In this document: positions 26,497 to 35,977 of the stretch, piece after piece
How the letters are laid out: every line of letters begins with the position of its first letter
How positions within the stretch are numbered: position 1 is the stretch's first letter
Assembly: GCF_024584435.1 (NCBI RefSeq)
Contig: NZ_CP102197.1
Span: forward strand, 310,001 to 374,000
Length of the DNA stretch: 64,000 nucleotides
Origin: Schaalia odontolytica
GTDB taxonomy: Bacteria; Actinomycetota; Actinomycetes; Actinomycetales; Actinomycetaceae
Reading direction: 5' to 3'
The notes under the pieces: generated by a model
The model's input: only the letters and a program-made list of their open reading frames with translations
What the model was told of the DNA's origin: nothing
Database searches by the model: none
Program-made: the position numbers and the translations under genes

Positions 26497-27093
26497 GTGA
26501 GGCTCGCACGTGCCGTCGTTTCAGGAGTCTGTGTGGCGTTGCTGTGTGCTGCGTGCGTTCCCCGTTCGGAAGGAGATAACAAGGTGAATCCTGAGCATGA
26601 GGCAGCCGCGGAGGTTGCTCAGCATCTGCACTCGATTGAGGAGTTTCAGCGGGATGTGGAGCCCGCGATTGTTGCCGCGCGCAACGAGTTCCTCACCGAG
26701 GACACGATCATGGGTCTGTTTAAGAACGATTACATCTCTGAGATTTATCCCGAGGAACCTCCCCTGTACACGCTGCTCTCTCGTTTGTATTTCTTCTCTG
26801 AGACTGACGCTGATCGTCTTCGGGATGTTTACGATGCGAAGCTCAAGCCGTTGGGGTTTACATTCTCGGAGAAGCACACCCCCGAGATGGTGCTCATGTT
26901 GTGGACCAATGCCGACTATTCGGCGAGCGTTGAGGTCGTGACCCACCTGGGGATTCGAAGTGGCGCACACTATGGTGCCAGGAACCTGCGCAGCGACGGA
27001 AGTACCGACCAACCGTCGAGGCTGTTGCCCCTTGAGGGGCGGGAGCCCGACTGGCTGACCCCGGAACTGACCGAGAAGTACCGGGAGCAGTAG
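26497..27093 (+). CDS. lipoprotein paired with the DUF1023 hydrolase
   Basis: A 198-residue protein with an N-terminal lipoprotein signal (VCVALLCAAC, Cys at about residue 20), a helical region (HEAAAEVAQHLHSIEEFQRDVEPAI) and no recognised domain. The GTG start lies 2 bp after the DUF1023 stop, so the pair is co-translated. Small lipoproteins behind such hydrolases recur in actinobacteria; a partner or immunity role is only a guess. Confidence 0.7.
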   Translation: MRLARAVVSGVCVALLCAACVPRSEGDNKVNPEHEAAAEVAQHLHSIEEFQRDVEPAIVAARNEFLTEDTIMGLFKNDYISEIYPEEPPLYTLLSRLYFFSETDADRLRDVYDAKLKPLGFTFSEKHTPEMVLMLWTNADYSASVEVVTHLGIRSGAHYGARNLRSDGSTDQPSRLLPLEGREPDWLTPELTEKYREQ

Positions 27094-27205
27094 CAAGGGG
27101 GCGGGTAAGAGTCCGCCATCCCTTCGCTGACCTCGTTCGCGCGGTAGCGAGGGCTCGTGCCAGCGTGGACGGGGAGGAGGCTGTCCCCCGCGAACCGCGA
27201 TGCAG

Positions 27206-27235
27206 GTGGGGGCGGACCGCATGGTCCGCCCCCAC
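27206..27235. terminator. bidirectional terminator between lipoprotein and PTS genes
   Basis: A 13-bp perfect stem, GTGGGGGCGGACC (27206-27218) with its complement (27223-27235), around a GCAT loop in the gap between two convergent genes. It shares GGGGCGGAC with the terminator at 58030. Confidence 0.75.
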
Positions 27236-27259
27236 GTCAGGCAACGATAGTGAGTCGGC

Positions 27260-29323
27260 TCACGCCTGCTTCGGGCTCACGGTCACGACCGTGTCACCCG
27301 GGGCAACGGGGCCCGGCTGCGCCGACGACACCTCGCCGAACTTCTTCTTGTTCGTCACGACCATGGGGGTGATCGTGTCGTAGCCTGCCTCGCGAATGAC
27401 ATCCCAGTCGACATCCGCCAGCACGTCGCCGCGGCGCACCACGTCGCCCTTGGCCACGCGAGGCGTGAAGCCCTTGCCCTCCAGCTTCACCGTGTCCATA
27501 CCGATATGGATCAGCACCTGGATGCCCGACGCCGACTTGATGCCGTAGGCGTGACCCGTCGGGAAGGCCACCGATACCTTGCCGTCACAGGGCGCCACGA
27601 CCGCGCCACCCGAAGGCGAGACCGCAATACCGGGGCCAAGAGCCCCCGCAGAGAAGGCCTCGTCGGCCACATCGGACAGCGCAACCAGCTGACCCTCCAG
27701 CGGAGAGGTCAGCGTCAAGTCAGCCACCGCCGCGGCGCTAAACTCCGGAGCAGCGGGGGATGCGGAAGCGGCAGGCGCGGCCTGGGTCACCGGCGCGGCA
27801 GCCTGGGTGGGGGTCACGCCAGCCTTCAGCGCGGCCTTGCGCTCGCGAGCCTCGGCGCGCTGCTCCTTCGTGCGGTAGTCGAAGACAACGACCATCAGGA
27901 ACGCCGTGAAGAACGCGACCGCTATGCCCAGACCGTACAGGGCGGTGGGGGAGAAGACGGGGATCGTCAGCAGGGACGTGAACACGAAGGTATGGGTGAT
28001 AGCGCCCCCGCCAATGCCGATAGTGAGGCCGCCCGCAACACAGCCGGTGAGCATCAGCGGGTAGATGCGCTTGAAGCGCAGGTGAATGCCGTACAGGGAC
28101 GGCTCAGAGATGCCTCCGAAGAGCCCGGCAGCCAACGCGCCGGAAGCGGTCTGACGCATGTCGGCGTCGCGGTCGCGAATCGACAGGAAGAGCACGCCGG
28201 CCGTCGCGCCGAAGCACGCGAAGTTCCACGCGCCCATCGGACCCTGGATGAAGTCGGACCCGGTGGCGGCGAGGTTTGCCAGCTGCAGGGCGTTGAGCGG
28301 CCAGTGCAGGCCCAAGGGCACCAGGAAGGGGTAGATGATCGGGATGATGATCGCGAAGAGGATCGGGGCGTTGCTGTTGAGCCACGCCAGGCCGCCACCC
28401 AGGCCGTTACCGATCCAGATGCTCAGGGGGCCGATGAGGAAGGCCGTCAGGGGCATGATGATCACGAAGGAAATGAAGGGCACGAACACCATCTGCACGT
28501 TCGCGGGGATGATCTTCTTCAGGCCTTTGTACAGCAGCGCCAAAATCGGCACCATCAGCAGGGGGACGAACACCTGGCCGCCGTAGTCCGCCAGCTGCAG
28601 GGGCAGGCTGCCGATCAGCGGAACATTGTCGATCTGGGTCGTGCACTGCAGCAGATCGTCTTTACCTTCGACGAGCTGGATACAGGTGGTGGCGGGGAAC
28701 TTGGCAACGTCGCTCAGGCCCAGGAAGTTCGGGGTGAGCAGCGACAGGATGACGGCGGTGCCCACCCACGGGTCGATGTCCAGCTTCTTCGAGGCGTTGT
28801 AGGCCACCATTGCCGGCAGGAAGTAGAAGACCGCGCGCCACATGGAGTTCACGTAACCCAGCCACACAGGGATCGTGTCCGCACGCGTGTCAACCACGTG
28901 CAGGGCATCCAGGACCGCCAGAAACGCCAGGATCAGGGAGGCGCCGAGCAGGACGGGAAGCAGGGGGCGGAAGGAATCGGACAGATACTCGAAGAACGCA
29001 TCCACGATCGCGTTCTTACCGCGCGCCTTCGCGCGAGCAGCAGCCTTCACGTCTTCGTTGGACGCCGCACCCGCGGACTTCATCGCGGGAAGGTTCTGGA
29101 TGTCGTTGTAGACCGACTGGACGGCACCGCCGATGACGATCTGGTAGCGGTCGCCCGACTGCGGGACCGCCCCCAGGACACCGTCGATGGACTCGACCGT
29201 GTCCTTATCGATCACGGAAGCATCGCGCAGCTCGAAACGCAGGCGCGTCGCGCAATGGGTCAAGTGGGTGATGTTGTCGGGGCCACCGACTGCATCGAGG
29301 ATGGCCTGTGCCGTGTTGGACAC
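27260..29323 (-). CDS. PTS sugar transporter EIIBCA (beta-glucoside/sucrose type)
   Basis: A 687-residue fusion in the order EIIB (about 1-80, phosphocysteine Cys24 in HLTHCATRLRF), EIIC membrane domain (about 110-470, around ten helices, with GGISEPSLYGIHLRFKR near the substrate site), an Ala/Pro linker, and EIIA (about 545-687, phosphohistidine in VLIHIGMDTVKLEG). It imports and phosphorylates a sugar using phosphoenolpyruvate. Domain order fits the BglF group; beta-glucoside, trehalose or sucrose are all possible. The GTG at 29323 has GGAAGGAG 5 nt upstream. No hydrolase or antiterminator gene is adjacent. Confidence 0.88.
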   Translation of the reverse strand: MSNTAQAILDAVGGPDNITHLTHCATRLRFELRDASVIDKDTVESIDGVLGAVPQSGDRYQIVIGGAVQSVYNDIQNLPAMKSAGAASNEDVKAAARAKARGKNAIVDAFFEYLSDSFRPLLPVLLGASLILAFLAVLDALHVVDTRADTIPVWLGYVNSMWRAVFYFLPAMVAYNASKKLDIDPWVGTAVILSLLTPNFLGLSDVAKFPATTCIQLVEGKDDLLQCTTQIDNVPLIGSLPLQLADYGGQVFVPLLMVPILALLYKGLKKIIPANVQMVFVPFISFVIIMPLTAFLIGPLSIWIGNGLGGGLAWLNSNAPILFAIIIPIIYPFLVPLGLHWPLNALQLANLAATGSDFIQGPMGAWNFACFGATAGVLFLSIRDRDADMRQTASGALAAGLFGGISEPSLYGIHLRFKRIYPLMLTGCVAGGLTIGIGGGAITHTFVFTSLLTIPVFSPTALYGLGIAVAFFTAFLMVVVFDYRTKEQRAEARERKAALKAGVTPTQAAAPVTQAAPAASASPAAPEFSAAAVADLTLTSPLEGQLVALSDVADEAFSAGALGPGIAVSPSGGAVVAPCDGKVSVAFPTGHAYGIKSASGIQVLIHIGMDTVKLEGKGFTPRVAKGDVVRRGDVLADVDWDVIREAGYDTITPMVVTNKKKFGEVSSAQPGPVAPGDTVVTVSPKQA

Positions 29324-29556
29324 GGGGGCTCCTTCCGGTAGAGCGCCTTTCGACGCTGAATGGGACACCTTGAGTATCACAGGGCGCGGCCCCTCATGGG
29401 AAGTGCGCGCGGTCCACTTCACACTGCGGTGCTTCCCTGCAGGCCAGCGAGCGCGCTCCTAAGCTCATTAGAGGTTTCTCATGGGCGTCTCATTCCCCTC
29501 TGGGCTTGACATCCCACAGTAGAGGCATTGGACCGCTACAGGAAGGGGGTGGCGCG

Positions 29557-30726
29557 TTGACAACGCCACTATCCGTGCTGCTCTACAGCCACGACTCCCA
29601 AGGGTTGGGGCACGTGAGGAGGAACCTGGCGCTCGCCCACCACATCGCCGCGGGCGTCGGCGCGGGAGGGCTGCGCGGACTCGTTGTCTCGGGCCTTGCT
29701 CCCTCGCCCCTGTTCACCCTGCCCAACGGCTTCGACTGGCTGGTGCTGCCGGGAGTCGAGAAACGAGACGGAGTCTACGTTCCCCGTAGGCTCCCCGGCA
29801 CCCTGTCCGAGACCGTTGCGCTGCGCTCCTTGATCCTCGGCGCCGCGCTCGCCGGCTTCGCTCCCGACCTGGTCATCGTCGACCGACACCCGCTGGGGAT
29901 TCGCCGCGAGCTCGAGGCGCCGCTTCGGGCGCTGCGCCGCTCCCACCCGGGAGCCCGCGTCGTCCTGGGACTGCGCGACGTCCTCGACGACCCCGCCGTC
30001 GCCGCCCGTGAGTGGGAAGGGCTGGGCGGCGCCGACACCCTGGTGCCCCTGGTCGACCAGGTGTGGGTCTACGGCGACCCGCGCGTCCACGACGCCACGA
30101 GCAGCGGCGAGATCCCTCCGGCCCTGGCCTCGCGCGCCCTCTTCACCGGCTACCTGGCCGCGGGACGCACCGACGTGGACCCATACCCCGGGCGGCTCTC
30201 CCGCCCCTACGTGCTCACCACGGCCGGCGGAGGCTCCGACGGAGGACCCCTCGTCGAGTCGGCAGCCAGCGCACGGGTGCCCGCCGGCCACGATCACATC
30301 GTCGTGGCCGGCCCCCAGCTGGCCGAGGATCGCTTCGCCCGCGCCCAGGCCCTCGCTGGGCCCTCGACCACCGTGGTGCGATCCTGCCCCGGCCTGGCCC
30401 ACCGGATCCGCGAGGCCGCCGCCGTGGTCGCCATGGGCGGCTACAACACCGTGTGCGAGATCCTCGCTACCTCCACCCCCGCCCTCATCGTCCCGCGGGA
30501 GAAACCGCGCCTCGAACAGGCCATCCGAGCCCGCGCGCTCTCCCGTGCCAGCGCCGTTGACACCGCCCGCCAAGAGACCGCCACCCCGGACCTGCTCTCC
30601 CGCTGGCTCGCCGGTGCCGTCTCCACCCGAACCGACCGATCCCACGTTGAGCTCGGCGGCCTGGCCGCCGCAGCCCGAGCCGCAGCCCGTCTGCTCACCC
30701 GCACCCCCGAAGGAGAACTCACATGA
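29557..30726 (+). CDS. MurG-like predicted glycosyltransferase (COG4671 type)
   Basis: A 389-residue GT-B fold protein. The N-terminus (VLLYSHDSQGLGHVRRNLALA) and the nucleotide-sugar-binding C-terminal region (VVAMGGYNTVCEILATSTPALIVPREKPRLEQAIRA) match the predicted glycosyltransferases grouped with MurG/GT28. The TTG start at 29557 was chosen because GGAAGGGGG precedes it. It opens a block of seven genes and overlaps the next by 4 bp. Acceptor and sugar are unknown. Confidence 0.82.
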   Translation: MTTPLSVLLYSHDSQGLGHVRRNLALAHHIAAGVGAGGLRGLVVSGLAPSPLFTLPNGFDWLVLPGVEKRDGVYVPRRLPGTLSETVALRSLILGAALAGFAPDLVIVDRHPLGIRRELEAPLRALRRSHPGARVVLGLRDVLDDPAVAAREWEGLGGADTLVPLVDQVWVYGDPRVHDATSSGEIPPALASRALFTGYLAAGRTDVDPYPGRLSRPYVLTTAGGGSDGGPLVESAASARVPAGHDHIVVAGPQLAEDRFARAQALAGPSTTVVRSCPGLAHRIREAAAVVAMGGYNTVCEILATSTPALIVPREKPRLEQAIRARALSRASAVDTARQETATPDLLSRWLAGAVSTRTDRSHVELGGLAAAARAAARLLTRTPEGELT

Positions 30727-31928
30727 CCCGCATCGGCTACGTCCTCAAGGTCTACCCCCGCTTTTCCGAAACCTTCGTCGTGACCGAGATCCTTGCCCGC
30801 GAAGACCTCGGCCAGGACCTGTCCATCTACGCGCTGCGGCCCACGACCGACACGCGCTTCCACCCCGAGATCGCGCGCGTCGAGGCCCCCGTCAGGTGGG
30901 TGCCCCGCCCCCGCAAGGCCGCCGAGCTGTGGGAGACCCTCACCGAGGGCCTCACCGACGAGGACATGCGTCGCCGCTTCGTTGATCTCATGCCCCACAT
31001 AGCATCCCTGAGCGCCGATGACGTCGCTCAGGGAGTCGCCCTCGCGCGAGCGGCCCGCGAGGACGGCATCACCCATCTGCACGCCCACTTCGCGTCCCTG
31101 GCCGGGCGGACCGCGTGGATCGCCTCGTCCCTGACGGACATCCCCTACACGGTCACGACCCACGCCAAGGACATCCACCACGACTCCGTCGATATGAACC
31201 TGCTGCGCAAGGTGTGCGCGGGCGCCGCCCAGGTGATCGCGATCTCGAGCTACAACCAGGACTACCTCAACCGGGTGCTCGAGGGCACGGGGGCGCGCAT
31301 CATCCTGCAGCGCAACGCCCTGGAGCTGGCGCGCTTCGCCTACCGAGACCCCAAGCCCTCCTACGGGCCGCTGCGCATTCTCGCGGTCGGACGCCTCGTC
31401 GAAAAGAAGGGCTTCGCCCACCTCATCGACGCCCTCGCCCTGGCCCGAGATGCCGGGATCAACTTCGACGCCCAGATCATCGGCGAGGGGGACCTCGCGG
31501 GCGAGCTCGCCCAACGCATCGAGGACAGGGACCTGTCGGATTCGTGCCGCCTGCTCGGGGCGCGCACACAGAACGAGGTCCGCTCCCTCCTCGAAAACTC
31601 CGACGTTTTCGTCGCACCCTGCGTGCCCGGCGCCGACGGCAACATCGACGGGCTCCCCACCGTCATCCTTGAATCCATGGCCGTGGGCACTCCCGTGATC
31701 GCCACCTTCGTCAGCGGCATCCCCGAGGTCGTCATCAACGGGCGCACCGGCGTCCTCGTTCCCCCGGCCTCCGCGAGCGCCCTCGCGCAGGCTCTGGGAG
31801 ACATCGCGTCGGGTCGCGTCCCCGCCCGGGATCTGGCCCGAGGTGCGCGAGCCCTCATCGAGGAGACCTACGACTCCCACGTCCAGGCCGCCCGCCTGGC
31901 GAGCCTCGAAGACGAGGAGGAGCGCTGA
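30723..31928 (+). CDS. GT4-family glycosyltransferase
   Basis: A 401-residue GT-B glycosyltransferase of family 4. YVLKVYPRFSETFVVTEI is the usual opening of this subgroup. HLHAHFASLAGRTAWIAS lies in the acceptor domain, and ILAVGRLVEKKGFAHLIDAL and the E-x7-E motif (VILESMAVGTPVIATFVSGIPEVV) bind the nucleotide sugar. It overlaps its upstream neighbour by 4 bp and the next gene by 1 bp (TGATG). Confidence 0.88.
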   Translation: MTRIGYVLKVYPRFSETFVVTEILAREDLGQDLSIYALRPTTDTRFHPEIARVEAPVRWVPRPRKAAELWETLTEGLTDEDMRRRFVDLMPHIASLSADDVAQGVALARAAREDGITHLHAHFASLAGRTAWIASSLTDIPYTVTTHAKDIHHDSVDMNLLRKVCAGAAQVIAISSYNQDYLNRVLEGTGARIILQRNALELARFAYRDPKPSYGPLRILAVGRLVEKKGFAHLIDALALARDAGINFDAQIIGEGDLAGELAQRIEDRDLSDSCRLLGARTQNEVRSLLENSDVFVAPCVPGADGNIDGLPTVILESMAVGTPVIATFVSGIPEVVINGRTGVLVPPASASALAQALGDIASGRVPARDLARGARALIEETYDSHVQAARLASLEDEEER

Positions 31929-33049
31929 TGCGAATCGCCTACGTGTGCGCCGACCCCGGCATCCCCGTCTACGGCACCAAGGGGGCCTCCGTCCACATCC
32001 AAGACGTCGCGGGCGAACTCGTGCGGCGCGGGCACGAGGTCGAGATCCACGCCGTGCGCCTGGGCGAGCACCCGAGCGCCGACCTGGCGAGCGTGCCCAC
32101 GTGGACCTACCCGCTGCCCGTCCACTGCTCCGACCGCGAACGCGCGCAAGGCATGGCGGCGAGCGCCATTGCCGAGCACCTCGAAACGGACACCCCCGAC
32201 CTTGTGTGGGAGCGCTACTCACTGTTCTCCACCGTGCTCGCCCGCCTCGCCGACACCCGGTCGGTCCGAGGAATCCTCGAGGTCAACGCACCCCTCATCG
32301 ACGAGCAGCGAGAGCACCGTAGGCTTGACGACGAGCAGGGTGCCCTGGCGAACCTGAGGGAGCAGGTGCGCGCGGCAGCCGCCACGATCTGCGTGTCCGA
32401 ACCCGTGCGCGCCTGGGTCGAGGAGCGCACCGGCACCCGGCGTGCCCACACGATCCCCAACGGCGTGGACACCACCAGGATCACGCCGGTGGGCGAGGAG
32501 GACGGCCGCGTCGTCGTCACCTTCGTGGGAACCCTCAAGCCCTGGCACGGCGTCGAACACCTCATTGAGGCGCGCCGACTGGCTGCGGCCCCCTGGAGCC
32601 TGCGCATCATCGGCGACGGCCCCCAGCTTCCCCACCTGGAGGAGAGCGCGAGGCGCGCGGGCATCGAGGCGGACTTCCACGGTTCCGTCCCGCCCCTCGA
32701 CATGCCCGCCCACCTGGAGGGAACGGCCATCGCGGTCGCCCCCTACCCGATGCCCGAACGCGCCGCAGACCACTACTTCTCGCCCCTGAAGGTCTACGAG
32801 TACATGGCCGCCGGCCTTCCCGTTGTCGCCAGCTCGCTTGGGCAGATACCCGACGCGCTCGACGGCTGCGGCGTCCTCGTGCCGCCGTCCGACCCCGCCG
32901 CCCTCGCGCGTGCGATCGACTCCCTCGCCCAGGACCCGGCTCGGCGAGCCGAGCTGGGGGAGCGGGCGCGACGCCTCGCCGTCGACCGCCACTCCTGGAG
33001 CGGGGTCGTCACGCGGGCGCTCGACCTGTTGGGGGTGCGCCATGCCTAA
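31928..33049 (+). CDS. GT4-family glycosyltransferase
   Basis: A 373-residue GT4 enzyme. It has YVCADPGIPVYGTKGASVHIQDVAGELVRRGH at the N-terminus (Gly-rich acceptor loop), VTFVGTLKPWHGVEHLIEA and a modified E-x7-E region (PLKVYEYMAAGLPVVASSLGQIPDAL). It resembles transferases that build cell-surface glycans. Its last 8 bp overlap the ABC exporter gene. Confidence 0.87.
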   Translation: MRIAYVCADPGIPVYGTKGASVHIQDVAGELVRRGHEVEIHAVRLGEHPSADLASVPTWTYPLPVHCSDRERAQGMAASAIAEHLETDTPDLVWERYSLFSTVLARLADTRSVRGILEVNAPLIDEQREHRRLDDEQGALANLREQVRAAAATICVSEPVRAWVEERTGTRRAHTIPNGVDTTRITPVGEEDGRVVVTFVGTLKPWHGVEHLIEARRLAAAPWSLRIIGDGPQLPHLEESARRAGIEADFHGSVPPLDMPAHLEGTAIAVAPYPMPERAADHYFSPLKVYEYMAAGLPVVASSLGQIPDALDGCGVLVPPSDPAALARAIDSLAQDPARRAELGERARRLAVDRHSWSGVVTRALDLLGVRHA

Positions 33050-34844
33050 GATCGTCCGGGGTAAGCGCCTGAGCCCGCTGGCACGCACCCTGTCCCTCGT
33101 TGGGCCGGACGTGCGCCCCAACCGAGGCCTCGCCGTGGGCGGCATCGTCGCTCTCCTCATGGACGTCGTGTTCCGCGTCATGGAGCCCTGGCCCATGAAG
33201 ATCGTCGTCGACTCGGTGTTCGAGGCCGCCCTGCCCAAAACGGACGACGCGTGGGCGGCCGCGCCCATGATCGTGGCCTGCGCGCTCCTGCTCGTTCTCA
33301 TCGTGGGACTGCGCGCGGCCAGCAACTACCTGGCCACCGTGTGCTTCGCGCTCGTCGGCTCCCGGACCGCCCAGTCCCTGCGCGCCCGCGTGTTCCGCCA
33401 CGTGCAGGGCCTGTCCCTGCAGTTCCACGCGCGCAACCGCAGCGCGGACACGGTGCAACGCATCGTCGGAGACGTCAATCGCCTGCAGGAGGTGGCCATC
33501 ACCGCCGGGCTGCCGCTGTTGGCCAACACGGCGACCCTGGCGGTCATGCTCATCGTCATGATCGTCCTGGACCCCTTGCTCGCGCTCATCGTCGTCGCGG
33601 CCATCGCGCTGTTTCTTCTCCTCTCGCGAGGCTCCTCCCAGCGCATCACCGTGGCCGCCAGGAGCACCCGCAAGGGCGAGGGCCAGCTGGCCAACACCGC
33701 GCAGGAATCCCTGGCCTCGATGCCCGTCGTCCAGGCCTATGGCCTTGAGGACTACATCGCGAAGCGCTTCGGGGGAGCCAACGGGCGGGCCGTGCGCCAG
33801 GGTGTGAAATCCCTGCGGCTGGCGGCCAGGCTCGAACGCTCCACGGACCTCCTGGTCGGCATCGCGTCGGCCATCGTCCTCGTCGGAGGCGGCCTGCGGG
33901 TCCTCGACGGCGCGATGGGTGTGGGTGACCTCGTCCTGTTCACCTCCTACCTGCGCACCGCCATGAAGCCCCTGCGTGACATGGCCAAGTACACGGGCCG
34001 TATCTCTCGGGCCGGGGCCTCCGGTGAGCGCGTCGCCGACCTCATGGAGGTCCGCCAGGACATCGCGACGCACCCGGACGCTCTCAGCCCCGCCCGCATC
34101 GGTGGGTCGCTCGAGTTCGACCGCGTCGTCACCGAATACGACGGCGTGGAGGTCCTCCACGACGTGTCCCTCAGCGTCGCCCCGGGGGAGAGGGTGGCGA
34201 TCATCGGCCCCTCCGGCTCCGGAAAGTCCACCTTGGCGTCCCTGGTGGTGCGCGCTCAGGATCCCGTGCGCGGCCGGGTCATCATGGGCGGCTACCCGAT
34301 CAAGGAGCTCTCCCTTGCCGCGCTGCGATCCAACGTGACCCTGCTGCACCAGGAGGCCGTCCTCTTCGCCACCACGATCCGCGAGAACATCGCCCTGGGG
34401 CGCGAGGGCGCCTCGTATGAGGAGATCGTGGCGGCGGCCAAGGCCGCCAACGCGCACGCCTTCATCATGGAGATGCCCGGCGGTTACGACGCGCAGGTGG
34501 GCGAGCGGGGAGGAACTCTCTCCGGCGGCCAACGCCAACGCATCGCCATCGCCCGAGCGCTGCTGCGCAACACGCCTGTCATCATCCTCGACGAGGCCAC
34601 CACCGGCCTGGACCCCGAATCCGCCGGCCTCGTCCTGGACGCCATCGACGGCCTCGTGAGCGGGCGCACCGCCCTGGCCGTCACCCACGACCCCCAGGTT
34701 GCCCTGCGCTGCACGCGCGTCGTGTGGATCGAGGAGGGACGGATCCTCCTGGACGGAAGCCCCGCGCGTCTGCTCGCACAGTCCGATCTCTTTCGAGCCT
34801 GGATGGCAAGCGCCGCGGCGAACACCAGCGGAGCGGGGGCATGA
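33042..34844 (+). CDS. ABC exporter (fused membrane and ATPase domains)
   Basis: A 600-residue half-exporter. About six helices in residues 25-300 form the type-1 exporter fold. The C-terminal ATPase has Walker A GPSGSGKST, signature LSGGQRQR, Walker B VIILDEATTGLD and switch histidine VTHDPQ. A homodimer would be needed for export. Position directly behind three glycosyltransferases suggests it flips the glycan or lipid-linked product across the membrane. Confidence 0.88.
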   Translation: MPKIVRGKRLSPLARTLSLVGPDVRPNRGLAVGGIVALLMDVVFRVMEPWPMKIVVDSVFEAALPKTDDAWAAAPMIVACALLLVLIVGLRAASNYLATVCFALVGSRTAQSLRARVFRHVQGLSLQFHARNRSADTVQRIVGDVNRLQEVAITAGLPLLANTATLAVMLIVMIVLDPLLALIVVAAIALFLLLSRGSSQRITVAARSTRKGEGQLANTAQESLASMPVVQAYGLEDYIAKRFGGANGRAVRQGVKSLRLAARLERSTDLLVGIASAIVLVGGGLRVLDGAMGVGDLVLFTSYLRTAMKPLRDMAKYTGRISRAGASGERVADLMEVRQDIATHPDALSPARIGGSLEFDRVVTEYDGVEVLHDVSLSVAPGERVAIIGPSGSGKSTLASLVVRAQDPVRGRVIMGGYPIKELSLAALRSNVTLLHQEAVLFATTIRENIALGREGASYEEIVAAAKAANAHAFIMEMPGGYDAQVGERGGTLSGGQRQRIAIARALLRNTPVIILDEATTGLDPESAGLVLDAIDGLVSGRTALAVTHDPQVALRCTRVVWIEEGRILLDGSPARLLAQSDLFRAWMASAAANTSGAGA

Positions 34845-35977
34845 TGAACGAGTCCATGTCCCTGGCAATCTCCACCCTCCTCAACCCGGAGCGCCTCAGC
34901 GGCGCCCTGGGCGAGGCCAGAGCGGCCAGCCGGGTGCGCATCAAGCCCGGTGTTTCCGTCAGCGCATCGCTCGTTGACGCCGACGGGGTCCCCGCGGGTT
35001 GGGCGCGCATCCTGTGGCCCGCCGCGAGCCCGAAGGCGGACAAGACCGCCAGGAAGGCGCGCAGCCTCGGCCTGCCCACCCGGATCCGCCCCCTGCCGTT
35101 CGACCTGCGCATCCAATGGGGCGGCGTCGAATCCGACCCCGCGCTCATGACCCACATCGCGCGCGCCGCCGCCGCGGGGAGCGTCGACCCGGCGACCTGG
35201 AGTATTCTGCGCCACAACCCCCTGCGTCGAATTGTCGCCCGGAGCGGCGGAACCATCGTGCGGATCCGGACCCACTCCAGGCGGGTCGACACCGCCCTCG
35301 GCCGCTACCTGCAGGAGGCCATCCCCGTCCCCGAGCGGCTTGACGACGCCGCAGACCCCCACGTGTGCGTCCTGTCCGACGCGGGAGGCTGTGACCTGTC
35401 CACCCCGCGCGGGAGCGCCGAGCAGGTGCTCAGCTGGAACGAGGAAGCCGGTGGCCTCTTCGCCCGCCTCCATGCCAGCGCGCCACCCCTCCACGTGCGG
35501 GCGGCGCTGGCCGCGCCCGCGCCCTCCACTCCCGACACGCTGCGCGTCCACGCCGCCATTATCGGCGTGCTTGATGCGGACCTGGGGGCACGCATCGAGG
35601 CTCTCGCACGCGTTGCCCCCGAAGCGCCCGGCGGGGCCTGCGCGATCATCCACGCCGACGCCTCACCGGATCAGGTGCTCGTCAGCGGGTCGGGTCGCCT
35701 GCTCCTGGCCGACTTCGACCGCGCCCGAATGGGGAACGCAGCCTTGGACGTCGCCTCCTACACGGCCGCCACCGGCCCCGATGCCGCCTCCGCCTTCCTG
35801 CGCGGCTACGAACAGGCCGGTGGGTGCATTCCCGACGAGGTGACCATGGCGGCGGCGCTTCTACACGCCCGCGCCCTGTCGCTGGCAGACCCCCTGCGCG
35901 AGGCGCGCCCCGACTGGGCGCTGCGGGTCGGACAATCTCTGGACCTCATGGAGGAGAACACCCATGGCACTCATTGA
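34841..35977 (+). CDS. APH-fold phosphotransferase (kinase 1 of the glycan block)
   Basis: A 378-residue protein whose C-terminal half carries the aminoglycoside/choline-kinase catalytic loop in altered form (IIHADASPDQVLVSG) and the metal-binding LLADFDRARMGN. The N-terminal part is divergent, with WSILRHNPLRRIVARSGGTIVRI as the probable ATP-binding lobe. It likely phosphorylates a small molecule or sugar. It overlaps the exporter by 4 bp and the second kinase by 14 bp. Confidence 0.75.
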   Translation: MMNESMSLAISTLLNPERLSGALGEARAASRVRIKPGVSVSASLVDADGVPAGWARILWPAASPKADKTARKARSLGLPTRIRPLPFDLRIQWGGVESDPALMTHIARAAAAGSVDPATWSILRHNPLRRIVARSGGTIVRIRTHSRRVDTALGRYLQEAIPVPERLDDAADPHVCVLSDAGGCDLSTPRGSAEQVLSWNEEAGGLFARLHASAPPLHVRAALAAPAPSTPDTLRVHAAIIGVLDADLGARIEALARVAPEAPGGACAIIHADASPDQVLVSGSGRLLLADFDRARMGNAALDVASYTAATGPDAASAFLRGYEQAGGCIPDEVTMAAALLHARALSLADPLREARPDWALRVGQSLDLMEENTHGTH

